The notes under the pieces: model-generated
What the model was told of the DNA's origin: nothing
The model's database searches: none
Seen by the model: only the letters and a program-made list of their open reading frames with translations
In this document: in pieces, positions 7,356 to 13,692 of the stretch
Numbering within the stretch: position 1 is the first letter of the stretch
Layout of the letters: each line of letters opens with the position of its first letter
From: CAYQLK01 sp964426075
GTDB taxonomy: Bacteria; Patescibacteriota; Microgenomatia; CAYQLK01
Length of the DNA: 14,200 bases
Assembly (NCBI GenBank): GCA_964426075.1
Contig: CAYROP010000024.1
Location: forward strand, 1 to 14,200
Reading direction: 5' to 3'
Position numbers and translations under genes: made by a program

Positions 7356-8387
7356 ATGAAATTTTCTTACATTGGTTTAGCACTTACCTGCACAAGTATA
7401 GGCCTTTTCGTAGGCAGTCAATTTTTACCTAAAACCGATCAAACTAAGACTTTTCAGGCTCCACCTAAAGTAATTGATTCAGAATTGATTAATCCAATTC
7501 ACGGTTTTGATCTCGAAATAGAAAAACCAGATCCAAAAATCGGACTACTTGAACAAGACTTAAAAATACTACTCTCTGAAGAAAATGAACACACTGAACA
7601 CAATCCAGTGGGAATTTTCTTTAGGGAACTAAACTACGGAGGCACATCATTTGGTATTCATTCAGATATCACATTTTCGCCCGCTAGTTTATTCAAAATT
7701 CCTCTGATGATGGCATATTTCAAACAAGCAGAAAAGGATCCAAATTTTCTCAAAACAAAAATTGCTTACACCGAATCGATGGGGCTCAACCAACACGAAT
7801 TTTATACCGCAAGGGAGTATATACAGCCTGGTAACGAGTACACAATCGAACAACTAATTGAATATATGATCATTCATTCTGACAATGAAGCAACCAGCCT
7901 TCTCAAAGAAAATCTTGATTCGGCAATATCCAACCAAACATACGTTAATCTTGGAATCGCTATACCAGAAAACAATCCAGAAGCAGAATTTATAACCGTT
8001 CGCGCCTATTCATCTTTTTTCCGCATCCTTTATAACTCAACCTATCTTAATGAAGAATACAGCTCCAAAGCCTTAAATATTCTCACCAAATCTGACTTCA
8101 GATTAGCTCTCAGAAAACCGATCCCCAACGACATCAAAGTTGCTCATAAGTTTGGCGAAAGAACAAGTTCAAAATCTAACCTTAAACAGCTTCATGATTG
8201 TGGCATTATTTATTTCCCTAACCACCCATACTCACTCTGTGTTATGACAAAAGGTAATGACTTTAGTCAGCAGGCAGAACAAATAAGTAAGATTTCCGAA
8301 ATCGTTTATGAAAGAATCAAAACCATTTACGCTTCAAACGACCCTCAATCATCTGACAATCCACAGCAAAACCTAGCTTTTGAATAA
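7356..8387 (+). CDS. Membrane-anchored class A beta-lactamase/DD-peptidase-like serine hydrolase
   Basis: Residues 4-23 are a signal anchor, then a linker to about residue 65, then a penicilloyl serine hydrolase domain of the beta-lactamase2 type; 343 aa in all. The active-site SxxK is Ser111-Leu-Phe-Lys114 in SPASLFKIP, and the SxN element is Ser175-Asp-Asn177 in IIHSDNEAT. The third box, normally KTG, reads Lys265-Phe-Gly267. The ITVRAYSSFFRILYNSTYL helix region matches family members, but I see no ExxLN segment carrying the deacylating Glu166 of true class A beta-lactamases. This favours a peptidoglycan DD-peptidase or an altered hydrolase over drug hydrolysis. It acts outside the membrane on the cell wall, by inference. 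It sits six bases upstream of a membrane enzyme-like gene, so the two are likely co-transcribed. Confidence 0.82.
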   Translation: MKFSYIGLALTCTSIGLFVGSQFLPKTDQTKTFQAPPKVIDSELINPIHGFDLEIEKPDPKIGLLEQDLKILLSEENEHTEHNPVGIFFRELNYGGTSFGIHSDITFSPASLFKIPLMMAYFKQAEKDPNFLKTKIAYTESMGLNQHEFYTAREYIQPGNEYTIEQLIEYMIIHSDNEATSLLKENLDSAISNQTYVNLGIAIPENNPEAEFITVRAYSSFFRILYNSTYLNEEYSSKALNILTKSDFRLALRKPIPNDIKVAHKFGERTSSKSNLKQLHDCGIIYFPNHPYSLCVMTKGNDFSQQAEQISKISEIVYERIKTIYASNDPQSSDNPQQNLAFE

Positions 8388-8393
8388 AACCTT

Positions 8394-8921
8394 GTGATTT
8401 TTACTCCAATTCAAATATTCATCATATTTCTCAAACTCGCCATTCCAGCATCAATGTTGGTTTTTCCACTCTTTGGATTATGGGGTAATTATTTACTCGA
8501 TATTATTGATGGAGACCTTCTGCAAGGCATAGGATTATCAGACAATTTATATCAAACTATCGACAAAACCGCTGACCTGGTTTCTTACATATTTATGTTG
8601 ATCTTGGCATGGCGATGGCATATCAAAAAAACCATTCTTATTTTATTTATCTATAGATTAATTGGGCAAATACTTTTTTTCATAACCAGAAATGAAATCT
8701 TCTTCTTTTATTTTCAGAACCTCCTTGAACCCCTACTCCTTATTTACGTCTTAATAATTTTCAAGCAAAAATCAGAGAAAAAAGCACACCAAACATATCT
8801 CAAACACTGGAAAATAATCTGGGCCATCGTAATTGCATACAAGCTATGGAATGAATGGTATCTGCATTTTGCTAATATCGATCTATCTACTATTCTTTTT
8901 GGTATTAACGGCGGAAACTAA
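8394..8921 (+). CDS. Divergent CDP-alcohol phosphatidyltransferase-like membrane protein
   Basis: A 175-residue protein with five to six predicted membrane spans, starting at GTG six bases after the hydrolase stop. The loop after the first span keeps the aspartates of the CDP-alcohol phosphatidyltransferase motif D1xxD2G1xxARx8G2xxxD3xxxD4 at exact spacing: Asp36, Asp39-Gly40, Asp57, Asp61. In known members these four aspartates bind two metal ions and the nucleotide pyrophosphate. The Ala-Arg pair is Leu43-Gln44 here, and the second Gly is Tyr53, so nucleotide binding may be changed. Size and topology fit the family (about 180-200 aa, six spans). If active it would join a CDP-linked group to an alcohol in phospholipid or related synthesis. 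The family call rests on motif spacing read by eye. Confidence 0.55.
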   Translation: MIFTPIQIFIIFLKLAIPASMLVFPLFGLWGNYLLDIIDGDLLQGIGLSDNLYQTIDKTADLVSYIFMLILAWRWHIKKTILILFIYRLIGQILFFITRNEIFFFYFQNLLEPLLLIYVLIIFKQKSEKKAHQTYLKHWKIIWAIVIAYKLWNEWYLHFANIDLSTILFGINGGN

Positions 8922-8980
8922 AAAAACACGCACAATCAAGTGACTAATAATTCGTTCTCTCTAAAAAAACCTAACTACCC

Positions 8981-9184
8981 CTATTTACAAACTGTGCAGT
9001 ATTTCTTGTGTGTAACCAACAAGTACACAGCAGAAGCACCAACAAAAATATAAACAACCTTCTCAGCGCCTGCTATTGACCCCACAACTGTAGTAACAAG
9101 GTTGAATTTCAACAACCCCACCAAGCCCCAGTTAACTGCACCTACTATCGTAAGCGCAAAGGCAACCATGTGTAGTATTTTCAT
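8981..9184 (-). CDS. DUF378 family small membrane protein
   Basis: A 67-residue protein with two membrane spans (about 5-25 and 42-58). It shows the DUF378 signature: VGAVNWGLVGLLKFNLV in the first span and loop, then a VVYIFVGASAVYLL span. Function is unknown in this family. The C-terminus ends with a CTVC cysteine pair after HKKY, a potential metal or disulfide site. A GGGGGTGA run lies eight bases before the ATG, serving as ribosome binding site. It is convergent with the CDP-alcohol transferase-like gene. Confidence 0.85.
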   Translation of the reverse strand: MKILHMVAFALTIVGAVNWGLVGLLKFNLVTTVVGSIAGAEKVVYIFVGASAVYLLVTHKKYCTVCK

Positions 9185-9262
9185 CTATTCATTCACCCCC
9201 CAATCGTTAAATATCGCTTAACAACTCAATACTACATTGAAAATTAACAAAATAAAAGCAAA

Positions 9263-9589
9263 TTACTTTCTTTTCTGATCAACTTTATCTCCATTCCAAA
9301 CCACAACCTCACCGCCTTCTATCTCTACAGTTTGATCTCTCCACACAGGCTTTCCAAATGCATCGACAAAATCTCCAACAAGTTTAACCTGACCATCCAG
9401 TTCGCCTGAAACAGACAAGGAATAAATCGTCTTCATAGCTGGATTAGTAGGCATAATGTCATGCGTCAACGTAAACTTAGCTCCACACTCCTCACCTTCC
9501 CAAATTTCCTCGTCAGAAGGAAACAAATTAGTAATTTTTTTAGCCTTAAGTCTTCCGGACTTATCCCAAATCTCTTCCTTTTCTACCAT
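9263..9589 (-). CDS. Hypothetical 108-residue protein coupled to the DUF1801 gene
   Basis: I do not recognise this protein. It is soluble and acidic in its first half, with no signal peptide or membrane span. The C-terminal half alternates short hydrophobic stretches with turns (YSLSVSGELDGQVKLVGDF, GGEVVVWNGD), suggesting a beta-rich fold, and it ends in a basic KRK. One cysteine is present. Its ATG is three bases after the DUF1801 stop, so the two genes should share an mRNA and may be translationally coupled. The pairing could mean a joint function, but nothing in the sequence shows what. Confidence 0.7.
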   Translation of the reverse strand: MVEKEEIWDKSGRLKAKKITNLFPSDEEIWEGEECGAKFTLTHDIMPTNPAMKTIYSLSVSGELDGQVKLVGDFVDAFGKPVWRDQTVEIEGGEVVVWNGDKVDQKRK

Positions 9590-9592
9590 ATA

Positions 9593-10027
9593 CTAATTGC
9601 CTTGACCAAAAATCCCATCAACCATAGCTATTTTTTGGCTTTCTTTTAATATTTTTTCTAGTCCCATCCAATCAATATCTTCAATTTTTTTATATCTAAT
9701 ACAACTTTTACCAACGCTAGTTTTGCCTAAAATATCTTTATATTTTTCCGCCAAATATTCACCGTTTTTTGTCACACAACTATAAACAGATATATAGTTT
9801 TTCTGATTAGCCAAACCTATCACAAACCAAGTTCCTTCTTTACCAGACTTAGTTTTATATTTACTCTGACCATAACCAATCATTCCATATTCAATATATG
9901 GTTTAAGTTTCGGCACATTTTTAACTATAAACTTATGAATTTTCTCAACATCCGATTTTCTTGGCTCATCAATTTTTGACAAATATTCCTCTGGTGTCAA
10001 AACCGAACTCGGCTTAAACATATTCAT
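9593..10027 (-). CDS. DUF1801 domain protein
   Basis: A 144-residue soluble protein that matches the DUF1801 (YdhG-like) fold. It has an N-terminal EYLSKIDEPRKSDVEKIHKFI helix, the PYIEYGMIGYGQ core motif, a KEGTWFVIGLANQKNYISVYS strand pair, and the C-terminal SCIRYKKIEDIDW segment followed by a helix. The fold is related to other small domains with proposed ligand binding; the biochemical role is not known. Start is ATG 10027; a second ATG two codons on is possible. A perfect TATAAT ends eight bases before the first ATG and there is no Shine-Dalgarno site, suggesting a leaderless mRNA. It is the first gene of a two-gene unit. Confidence 0.82.
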   Translation of the reverse strand: MNMFKPSSVLTPEEYLSKIDEPRKSDVEKIHKFIVKNVPKLKPYIEYGMIGYGQSKYKTKSGKEGTWFVIGLANQKNYISVYSCVTKNGEYLAEKYKDILGKTSVGKSCIRYKKIEDIDWMGLEKILKESQKIAMVDGIFGQGN

Positions 10028-10035
10028 ACAGCGTA

Positions 10036-10041
10036 ATTATA
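10036..10041 (-). promoter_or_regulatory. -10 box, DUF1801 operon, probable leaderless start
   Basis: TTTTGTATAAT on the minus strand places TATAAT eight bases before the ATG at 10027, so transcription should begin at or next to the start codon. No good -35 box is visible at 16-18 bases. Confidence 0.5.
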
Positions 10042-10081
10042 CAAAACAAGGATTTTTAACTCTAAATAATCTGTAAACCAA

Positions 10082-10561
10082 TCATTCCCCGTACACAACC
10101 TTCAATCTATCGTCCGCCTTAATCACCATATCCAAGGCGTCAGGGTTTTCTAGGTCATTAATAAAAAACTTTAATTTTCTAGTCTCATTACTACAAAGTT
10201 CTTCCTTGGTACCAGTAATCAAACAATCTTTTGTCAAATTCATCGGTAATGTCTTAAAAAAATCACCCCAAGTTACCCCCTCTTTTTTTACATGAACAAC
10301 ATGACTTGATTCAGGACTCTCTATATATACATCTTTGGATAATTTCAAATACATTCCCCGACTAAAACTTCTCTTTACACCATAAGTTTCGATTTCAAAA
10401 TTAGCTGTAAAATTAACACCCCCCTCTTCTTTGTTTAACTCAGCTGACATTGTTGAACTATCCTCATTTCTCTTTTGGTTTGGTGGCTGTTGTACAGGAT
10501 CACAAGCCCCAATTACACTTACCATTGCAACCAAAACGAATAACAAAAAAACTCTACCCAT
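10082..10561 (-). CDS. Putative lipoprotein with a Cys pair
   Basis: I place the start at ATG 10561 (159 aa), not at 10606. TATAAT ends seven bases before this ATG, and the resulting N-terminus is a normal lipoprotein signal: MGR, a hydrophobic core, then IGAC with the lipidated Cys20. The mature protein begins DPVQQPPNQ, a flexible linker, and should be tethered to the outer face of the membrane. The globular part has beta-like segments (NFTANFEIETYGVK, GMYLKLSKDVYIE) and a close pair of cysteines in DCLITGTKEELCS that could form a disulfide. I do not recognise the family. It is transcribed divergently from a methyltransferase gene whose likely start is only 34 bases away. Confidence 0.72.
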   Translation of the reverse strand: MGRVFLLFVLVAMVSVIGACDPVQQPPNQKRNEDSSTMSAELNKEEGGVNFTANFEIETYGVKRSFSRGMYLKLSKDVYIESPESSHVVHVKKEGVTWGDFFKTLPMNLTKDCLITGTKEELCSNETRKLKFFINDLENPDALDMVIKADDRLKVVYGE

Positions 10562-10568
10562 ACCAACA

Positions 10569-10574
10569 ATTATA
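10569..10574 (-). promoter_or_regulatory. -10 box of the lipoprotein gene, probable leaderless start
   Basis: CTTTGTATAAT on the minus strand has its TATAAT seven bases before ATG 10561. No Shine-Dalgarno sequence lies between them. The element resembles that of the DUF1801 gene (TTTTGTATAAT). Confidence 0.5.
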
Positions 10575-10595
10575 CAAAGCCTTAATATTAAAAAT

Positions 10596-11099
10596 GTGTT
10601 TATCATTTTAATACCTCTAGTAATTCTAGTCTTGATCCTGACAATTCTGAATACTCTTGGCTTCTTAACGGGAGCCCCCTACGCACCAACATCACATAAA
10701 ACAATCCAAAATTTATTCAAAACCATTCCTTTGTCGAAAAAAGGTGTTGTTTATGACATAGGTTCAGGTGATGGCCGAATACTAGTTGAATCAGCCAAAC
10801 AAGGAATCAAATCAGTCGGTTACGAAATCAATCCATTTTTAGTGCTTTTTTCCAAATGGCGCGTCAGAAATATCGACCCAAAATTTAAGCCAAAAATATA
10901 TCTGAACAACTTTTGGAATCAAGACTTAAGCAAAGCTACAGTAGTTTTTATCTTTATTTTGCCTCAATATATGTCCCGTCTAGAAAAAAAGTTAACCAAA
11001 GAGCTAAGACCCAAAACACTAGTCATAGTTCATCACGGAACACTTCAAAACAAAAAACCAATTAAAAAAATAGAAGGAATAACTATTTACGAATTTTAG
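10596..11099 (+). CDS. FAM173/aKMT-like membrane-anchored protein methyltransferase
   Basis: From GTG 10596 this is a 167-residue protein. The frame is open further upstream, but that part overlaps the lipoprotein gene antisense and is not protein-like. Residues 2-24 form a membrane span, followed by GAPYAPT (26-32), the pre-motif seen in FAM173-type methyltransferases. Motif I is VVYDIGSGDGRI (51-62), and VGYEINP (74-80) is the acidic SAM-binding strand. NFWNQDLS and FIFILPQYMSRLEKKLTKEL follow in the family order. Known members of this group methylate lysines, for example the c-subunit of mitochondrial ATP synthase (FAM173B/ATPSCKMT) and many proteins in archaea (aKMT). Lysine methylation of a membrane protein is a fair guess. 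Its stop codon abuts the opposing gene's stop. A TAATAT hexamer ends seven bases before the GTG. Confidence 0.75.
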   Translation: MFIILIPLVILVLILTILNTLGFLTGAPYAPTSHKTIQNLFKTIPLSKKGVVYDIGSGDGRILVESAKQGIKSVGYEINPFLVLFSKWRVRNIDPKFKPKIYLNNFWNQDLSKATVVFIFILPQYMSRLEKKLTKELRPKTLVIVHHGTLQNKKPIKKIEGITIYEF

Positions 11100-11405
11100 T
11101 TAAATTAGTCCTGAAAAAAGTAGAACCAAAACCAATATGGTAAAAACTGCAAAAACCCCAACCGTTTTAATAAATAGATCAACTGCTTGTTTTTTCTTAC
11201 CATCAATAAATAACTGTAAAGGCTGATAAAAAAACACAGTCGCCATTACTGCAACAGAAAGTGTTAGTAACGACAAAAATACAACCGGAGCAAAAGCAGT
11301 ATCTGGTTTATTTCCTTGAGTTATAGACAAAAGATTAATTACAGACACAACTAGTCCAATATAAATAGCAGCCCCAAGCGCATTAAGAATAGGGTTTTTC
11401 GTCAT
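11100..11405 (-). CDS. Small three-span membrane protein, function unknown
   Basis: A 101-residue protein with predicted membrane spans at about 8-28, 41-64 and 79-100. The loop between spans two and three is basic (DGKKKQ), so the N-terminus should lie outside. I do not recognise a named family, though small proteins of this look are frequent in Patescibacteria genomes. No catalytic or ligand motif is apparent. TATAAT ends six bases before the ATG with no Shine-Dalgarno site. Its stop codon directly abuts the stop of the converging methyltransferase gene, leaving no room for a terminator between them. Confidence 0.75.
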   Translation of the reverse strand: MTKNPILNALGAAIYIGLVVSVINLLSITQGNKPDTAFAPVVFLSLLTLSVAVMATVFFYQPLQLFIDGKKKQAVDLFIKTVGVFAVFTILVLVLLFSGLI

Positions 11406-11411
11406 AGCCTA

Positions 11412-11417
11412 ATTATA
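11412..11417 (-). promoter_or_regulatory. -10 box, probable leaderless start of the three-span protein gene
   Basis: On the minus strand ACTTGATATAAT is followed after six bases by ATG 11405. No Shine-Dalgarno sequence fits in between, and no clear -35 box is seen. Confidence 0.5.
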
Positions 11418-11499
11418 TCAAGTACTTCTCAATTAAATATTTGCCACACAGTTAACGGTTGTCTATATTAATAAAATATCTTTTTGAATTATATAACCT

Positions 11500-11680
11500 A
11501 TGCAAAATACTATAAAAAAATGGCGACTGCTGCAATGTCGTTTCTGGTACATACACAGGCAAATCTGGCCAAGTAAAAGACATAAACACCAGCAAAACCG
11601 GAGCTGTAACCATTACCGTAGTTCAAAAAAACGGAGAACGCTTCAAAACCCTTGCCAAAAACGTAGTCGTCGTTAATTAA
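11500..11680 (+). pseudogene. KOW-domain (L24-like) small gene with a one-base frameshift
   Basis: From base 11534 to the stop at 11678-11680 one frame encodes NVVSGTYTGKSGQV, then KDINTSKTGAVTITVV, and the end NVVVVN: a KOW motif as in ribosomal protein L24 and NusG-type proteins. That frame has a stop at 11513-11515 and no start codon. The ATG at 11500 in the neighbouring frame gives MQNTIK and meets an A7 run (11514-11520). Removing one A restores a continuous 59-residue protein reading MQNTIKNGDCCNVVSG onwards, matching the KxGDxVxVxSG start expected of KOW proteins. So the gene carries a single-base insertion at a homopolymer, real or from sequencing. KOW domains bind RNA or ribosomal proteins; the product would be a small cytoplasmic protein. 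No Shine-Dalgarno site is seen. Confidence 0.75.
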
Positions 11681-11793
11681 AATTATTGCTCCCCTTGGTA
11701 AACGCATTTAAGAACCGAGAAATTGAGTTTGGATTTAGCTTACAGAATATCAAAACGGTATTTGATACATTCAATATTCCACAGTTTGCCTGA
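11677..11793 (+). pseudogene. Orphan coding remnant at the edge of the accessory region
   Basis: After the KOW gene a frame without a start codon (opened by a stop at 11674-11676) reads LLLPLVNAFKNREIEFGF and ends SLQNIKTVFDTFNIPQFA at TGA 11791-11793. The residue composition is protein-like, and the stop lies two bases before the convergent HEPN-like gene's end. It resembles the extreme C-terminus of a larger protein; a recombinase tail is one possibility, but I cannot prove it. It may mark where an element's insertion or deletion cut a gene. An equally open alternative frame exists, so this is tentative. Confidence 0.35.
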
Positions 11794-11795
11794 AC

Positions 11796-12545
11796 TTAAA
11801 ATGGAAGTTTAGTGAACCAACGGGGTTTTTCAGCCAAGCCATCTACAAAATATGATATTACTTCTTTAGCAATTAAGGCGGGGTTGTCGAGATTTTTTGC
11901 CGAGATTATGTTCCATATAGAAGCATCATCTTTACCCGTACTATGTAAATCCTTTGATTTTGGGTGAATTAAGCGGTCTCTTAGTTTCTTTAACTTTTTA
12001 TACTTATCCCAAGTCCTTTTTCCTTTAGGTGTTTTTAATGAAAGAACATTAGGTAATAGGTCTGACAATTTCTCGTCCAAGCTGACCCATCGCTCTGCCT
12101 GCTCTTTAGTGTAGGTCTCTTTGCATCTATCGTCCTCTCTGATTTTTTCATAAACATATTTATCGGGAATGGTTTGATTAGCAAAAACCTCTAATGCCGT
12201 ATAGGCAAAGATAATTGAAGCCAGACGCTTTTCAAGTAAGTCATAGAAATCTGTAATGTCACCTACGTGAGTTACTTCTTCACCCTCTTTTTTCTTTGCT
12301 TCTACCTTTTCTAAACCTTCTTGGCTTTCCTTAAATAGTTGAAAACTTAATTTTAAGTACATCGCAGAGGCGTTAGGTATTGGAAAACTAATTAGTTGCT
12401 TGTTTGTGTACTTCGTGATTGCAGAAAACTCGACGATTGCACCTTTCTTGTGAAGAATACCCGTATAAGGGCTTGTCCAATCCTTCGCAAGGGTTGTGAG
12501 GGCTTGATACCTAAAATCTGCAGTATCTAAGTAGCTTTTACTCAT
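11796..12545 (-). CDS. HEPN-like protein with RxxxxH motif
   Basis: This 249-residue soluble protein begins with a mixed region (1-60) and continues as predicted helices. A long charged helix (62-95) is followed by a helix with SIIFAYTALEVFANQTI (110-126) and then KLKKLRDRLIHPKSKD (183-199). The pair 'aLE-F-N' helix plus Arg189-x4-His194 is the pattern of HEPN domains, whose RxxxxH is the ribonuclease site in many toxin, defence and RNA-processing proteins. The C-terminal helix (219-240) is ordinary. AGGA lies five bases before the ATG, and TTGTTT-16-TATGGT gives a promoter. The gene diverges from a winged-helix protein gene 74 bases away. A role as a toxin or defence RNase is an inference from the motif and accessory setting; HEPN domains without catalytic activity also exist. 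Confidence 0.6.
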   Translation of the reverse strand: MSKSYLDTADFRYQALTTLAKDWTSPYTGILHKKGAIVEFSAITKYTNKQLISFPIPNASAMYLKLSFQLFKESQEGLEKVEAKKKEGEEVTHVGDITDFYDLLEKRLASIIFAYTALEVFANQTIPDKYVYEKIREDDRCKETYTKEQAERWVSLDEKLSDLLPNVLSLKTPKGKRTWDKYKKLKKLRDRLIHPKSKDLHSTGKDDASIWNIISAKNLDNPALIAKEVISYFVDGLAEKPRWFTKLPF

Positions 12546-12550
12546 AGTTA

Positions 12551-12593
12551 TCCTGCAAGAAGTCTACCATAAATGATAAAATGTGATAAACAA
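12551..12593 (-). promoter_or_regulatory. Promoter and ribosome binding site of the HEPN-like gene
   Basis: On the minus strand TTGTTT (12588-12593) and TATGGT (12566-12571) are 16 bases apart. AGGA at 12551-12554 is five bases before the ATG at 12545. Unlike several genes to the left, this one has a leader and a Shine-Dalgarno site. Confidence 0.4.
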
Positions 12594-12619
12594 ACATAAA
12601 TTTGAAGATGTAATGAATT

Positions 12620-13621
12620 ATGACGTACGAAGAAAAATTAGACATAGTTGTTGAGGCAATTCGAGAAGCGAAAAAGTTTACTCGTAAAGATTGCCTTACA
12701 AAGTTATATTGGGGCAACGGTAACGGTCTGTCCCGTGTCGGTCTTGACGCTACCTATGACATTCTTCTACAGCTACAAGACGACGAAAAAGTCATTAAAG
12801 TAGCTAAAAACATTTCATCAAAAGGTAGCTTCGACCAAACAGTAGATATTCAAAACGGAACTAAAAATTACTTTACGGTTGATGTGCTAGATGACACTTT
12901 TGAAAACTGGTACATAAGTTACAAACTCAAACAAAAAGGCAAAGTCGAAAACCTGTCAGATGCCAACTTCAAGGAAATATATTTCGTCTTGGAACAAATC
13001 GAAGACCAGCTACAACTAAACCAATCCGACAAGTTTAATTTTAGCTTCGTCCATTCAGTTCACGAAATTCAGGGCTATGACAGCGAAGATGTAGACGACC
13101 TCACAAATGGTTATATTAAGGTGCTTGAATACCTTAAAAAGATTGGCGTTGTTAAAGATTACTCTCATGGGGTTATGTCGCTTGATGCAAATATAAGCCT
13201 AGACGTTGCGCGTTTTCTTGAAATCTTGGAAACTGCAAAAAAGGTTAAACAAAATCGAGACCAAGAAGAACCAGCCAAACCAACAACACCAGCAATCGAT
13301 AAAGCTCAGGCAATCTATGACCCAAAAAAAGGGCTACTTAGTGTAGGAGATAAAACGGTCAAATTAAATAAGGATAGTTTTAGAGCAAAACTTATAGAGC
13401 TACTTCTAAAAGATGAGGAAAGTAGAAAATATGAATGGTCTTGGGATGAGGTAATCGAAGCCATAGAAGACACTAAGGACGCTGAGCTTACAAAGGAAAG
13501 CAAGAATAAATTCTACCCTGCTTGCGATGGACTAACCAAGCACATAGCCTCAAAAATAGGAATTAACGACCTTTTGATATTCAACAAGTCTACAGTCCAA
13601 CTAAACCCCAAATACCTTTAA
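12620..13621 (+). CDS. Accessory protein with C-terminal winged-helix-like domain
   Basis: A 333-residue soluble protein. Residues 1-65 look like a helical DNA-binding module (KFTRKDCLTKLYWG, then an ATYDILLQLQDDEKVI helix). The middle (85-215) has mixed segments including FTVDVLDDTFENWYISYKL and helices around 110-180. After a charged, proline-rich linker (220-232) the C-terminal domain (235-333) begins IYDPKKGLLSVGDKTVKLNK, continues with helices ending EWSWDEVIEAIED, and closes with LTKHIASKIG then LLIFNKSTVQLNPKYL. This order of a beta-strand lead-in, helices and a final strand pair is like the winged helix of OmpR-type regulators, and I associate a similar C-terminal module with Patescibacteria accessory proteins. 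A regulatory or nucleic-acid role is inferred. It is divergent from the HEPN-like gene and may control it. No good Shine-Dalgarno site precedes the ATG. Confidence 0.65.
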   Translation: MTYEEKLDIVVEAIREAKKFTRKDCLTKLYWGNGNGLSRVGLDATYDILLQLQDDEKVIKVAKNISSKGSFDQTVDIQNGTKNYFTVDVLDDTFENWYISYKLKQKGKVENLSDANFKEIYFVLEQIEDQLQLNQSDKFNFSFVHSVHEIQGYDSEDVDDLTNGYIKVLEYLKKIGVVKDYSHGVMSLDANISLDVARFLEILETAKKVKQNRDQEEPAKPTTPAIDKAQAIYDPKKGLLSVGDKTVKLNKDSFRAKLIELLLKDEESRKYEWSWDEVIEAIEDTKDAELTKESKNKFYPACDGLTKHIASKIGINDLLIFNKSTVQLNPKYL

Positions 13622-13627
13622 CCAGCA

Positions 13628-13646
13628 TTAGCTAAAAGTTAGCTAA
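13628..13646. promoter_or_regulatory. Paired TTAGCTAA palindromes, candidate operator
   Basis: The 8-bp perfect palindrome TTAGCTAA occurs twice, separated by AAG, so the centres are 11 bp apart, one helical turn. It lies between the winged-helix gene and the next gene, about 31 bp above a TATAAA -10-like box (13678-13683). This geometry suits a dimeric repressor binding on one DNA face. It could also form a small hairpin, but no T-run follows. Confidence 0.45.
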
Positions 13647-13692
13647 CTGCAAGATAATTTCAGCTCACACCCTCTTTTATAAACTTTGCTTA

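Noticed and set aside
10431..10595. N-terminal extension of the FAM173-like methyltransferase
   Set aside because: It is antisense to the lipoprotein signal peptide, and the family normally starts with the membrane span that follows GTG 10596.
11500..11680. Programmed frameshift making the KOW protein
   Set aside because: The needed +1 shift has no recognisable stimulatory element and no cognate re-pairing on AAAAAAT; a homopolymer indel is simpler.
11510..11707. Minus-strand 65-residue open frame
   Set aside because: It is the antisense shadow of the KOW-domain coding sequence.
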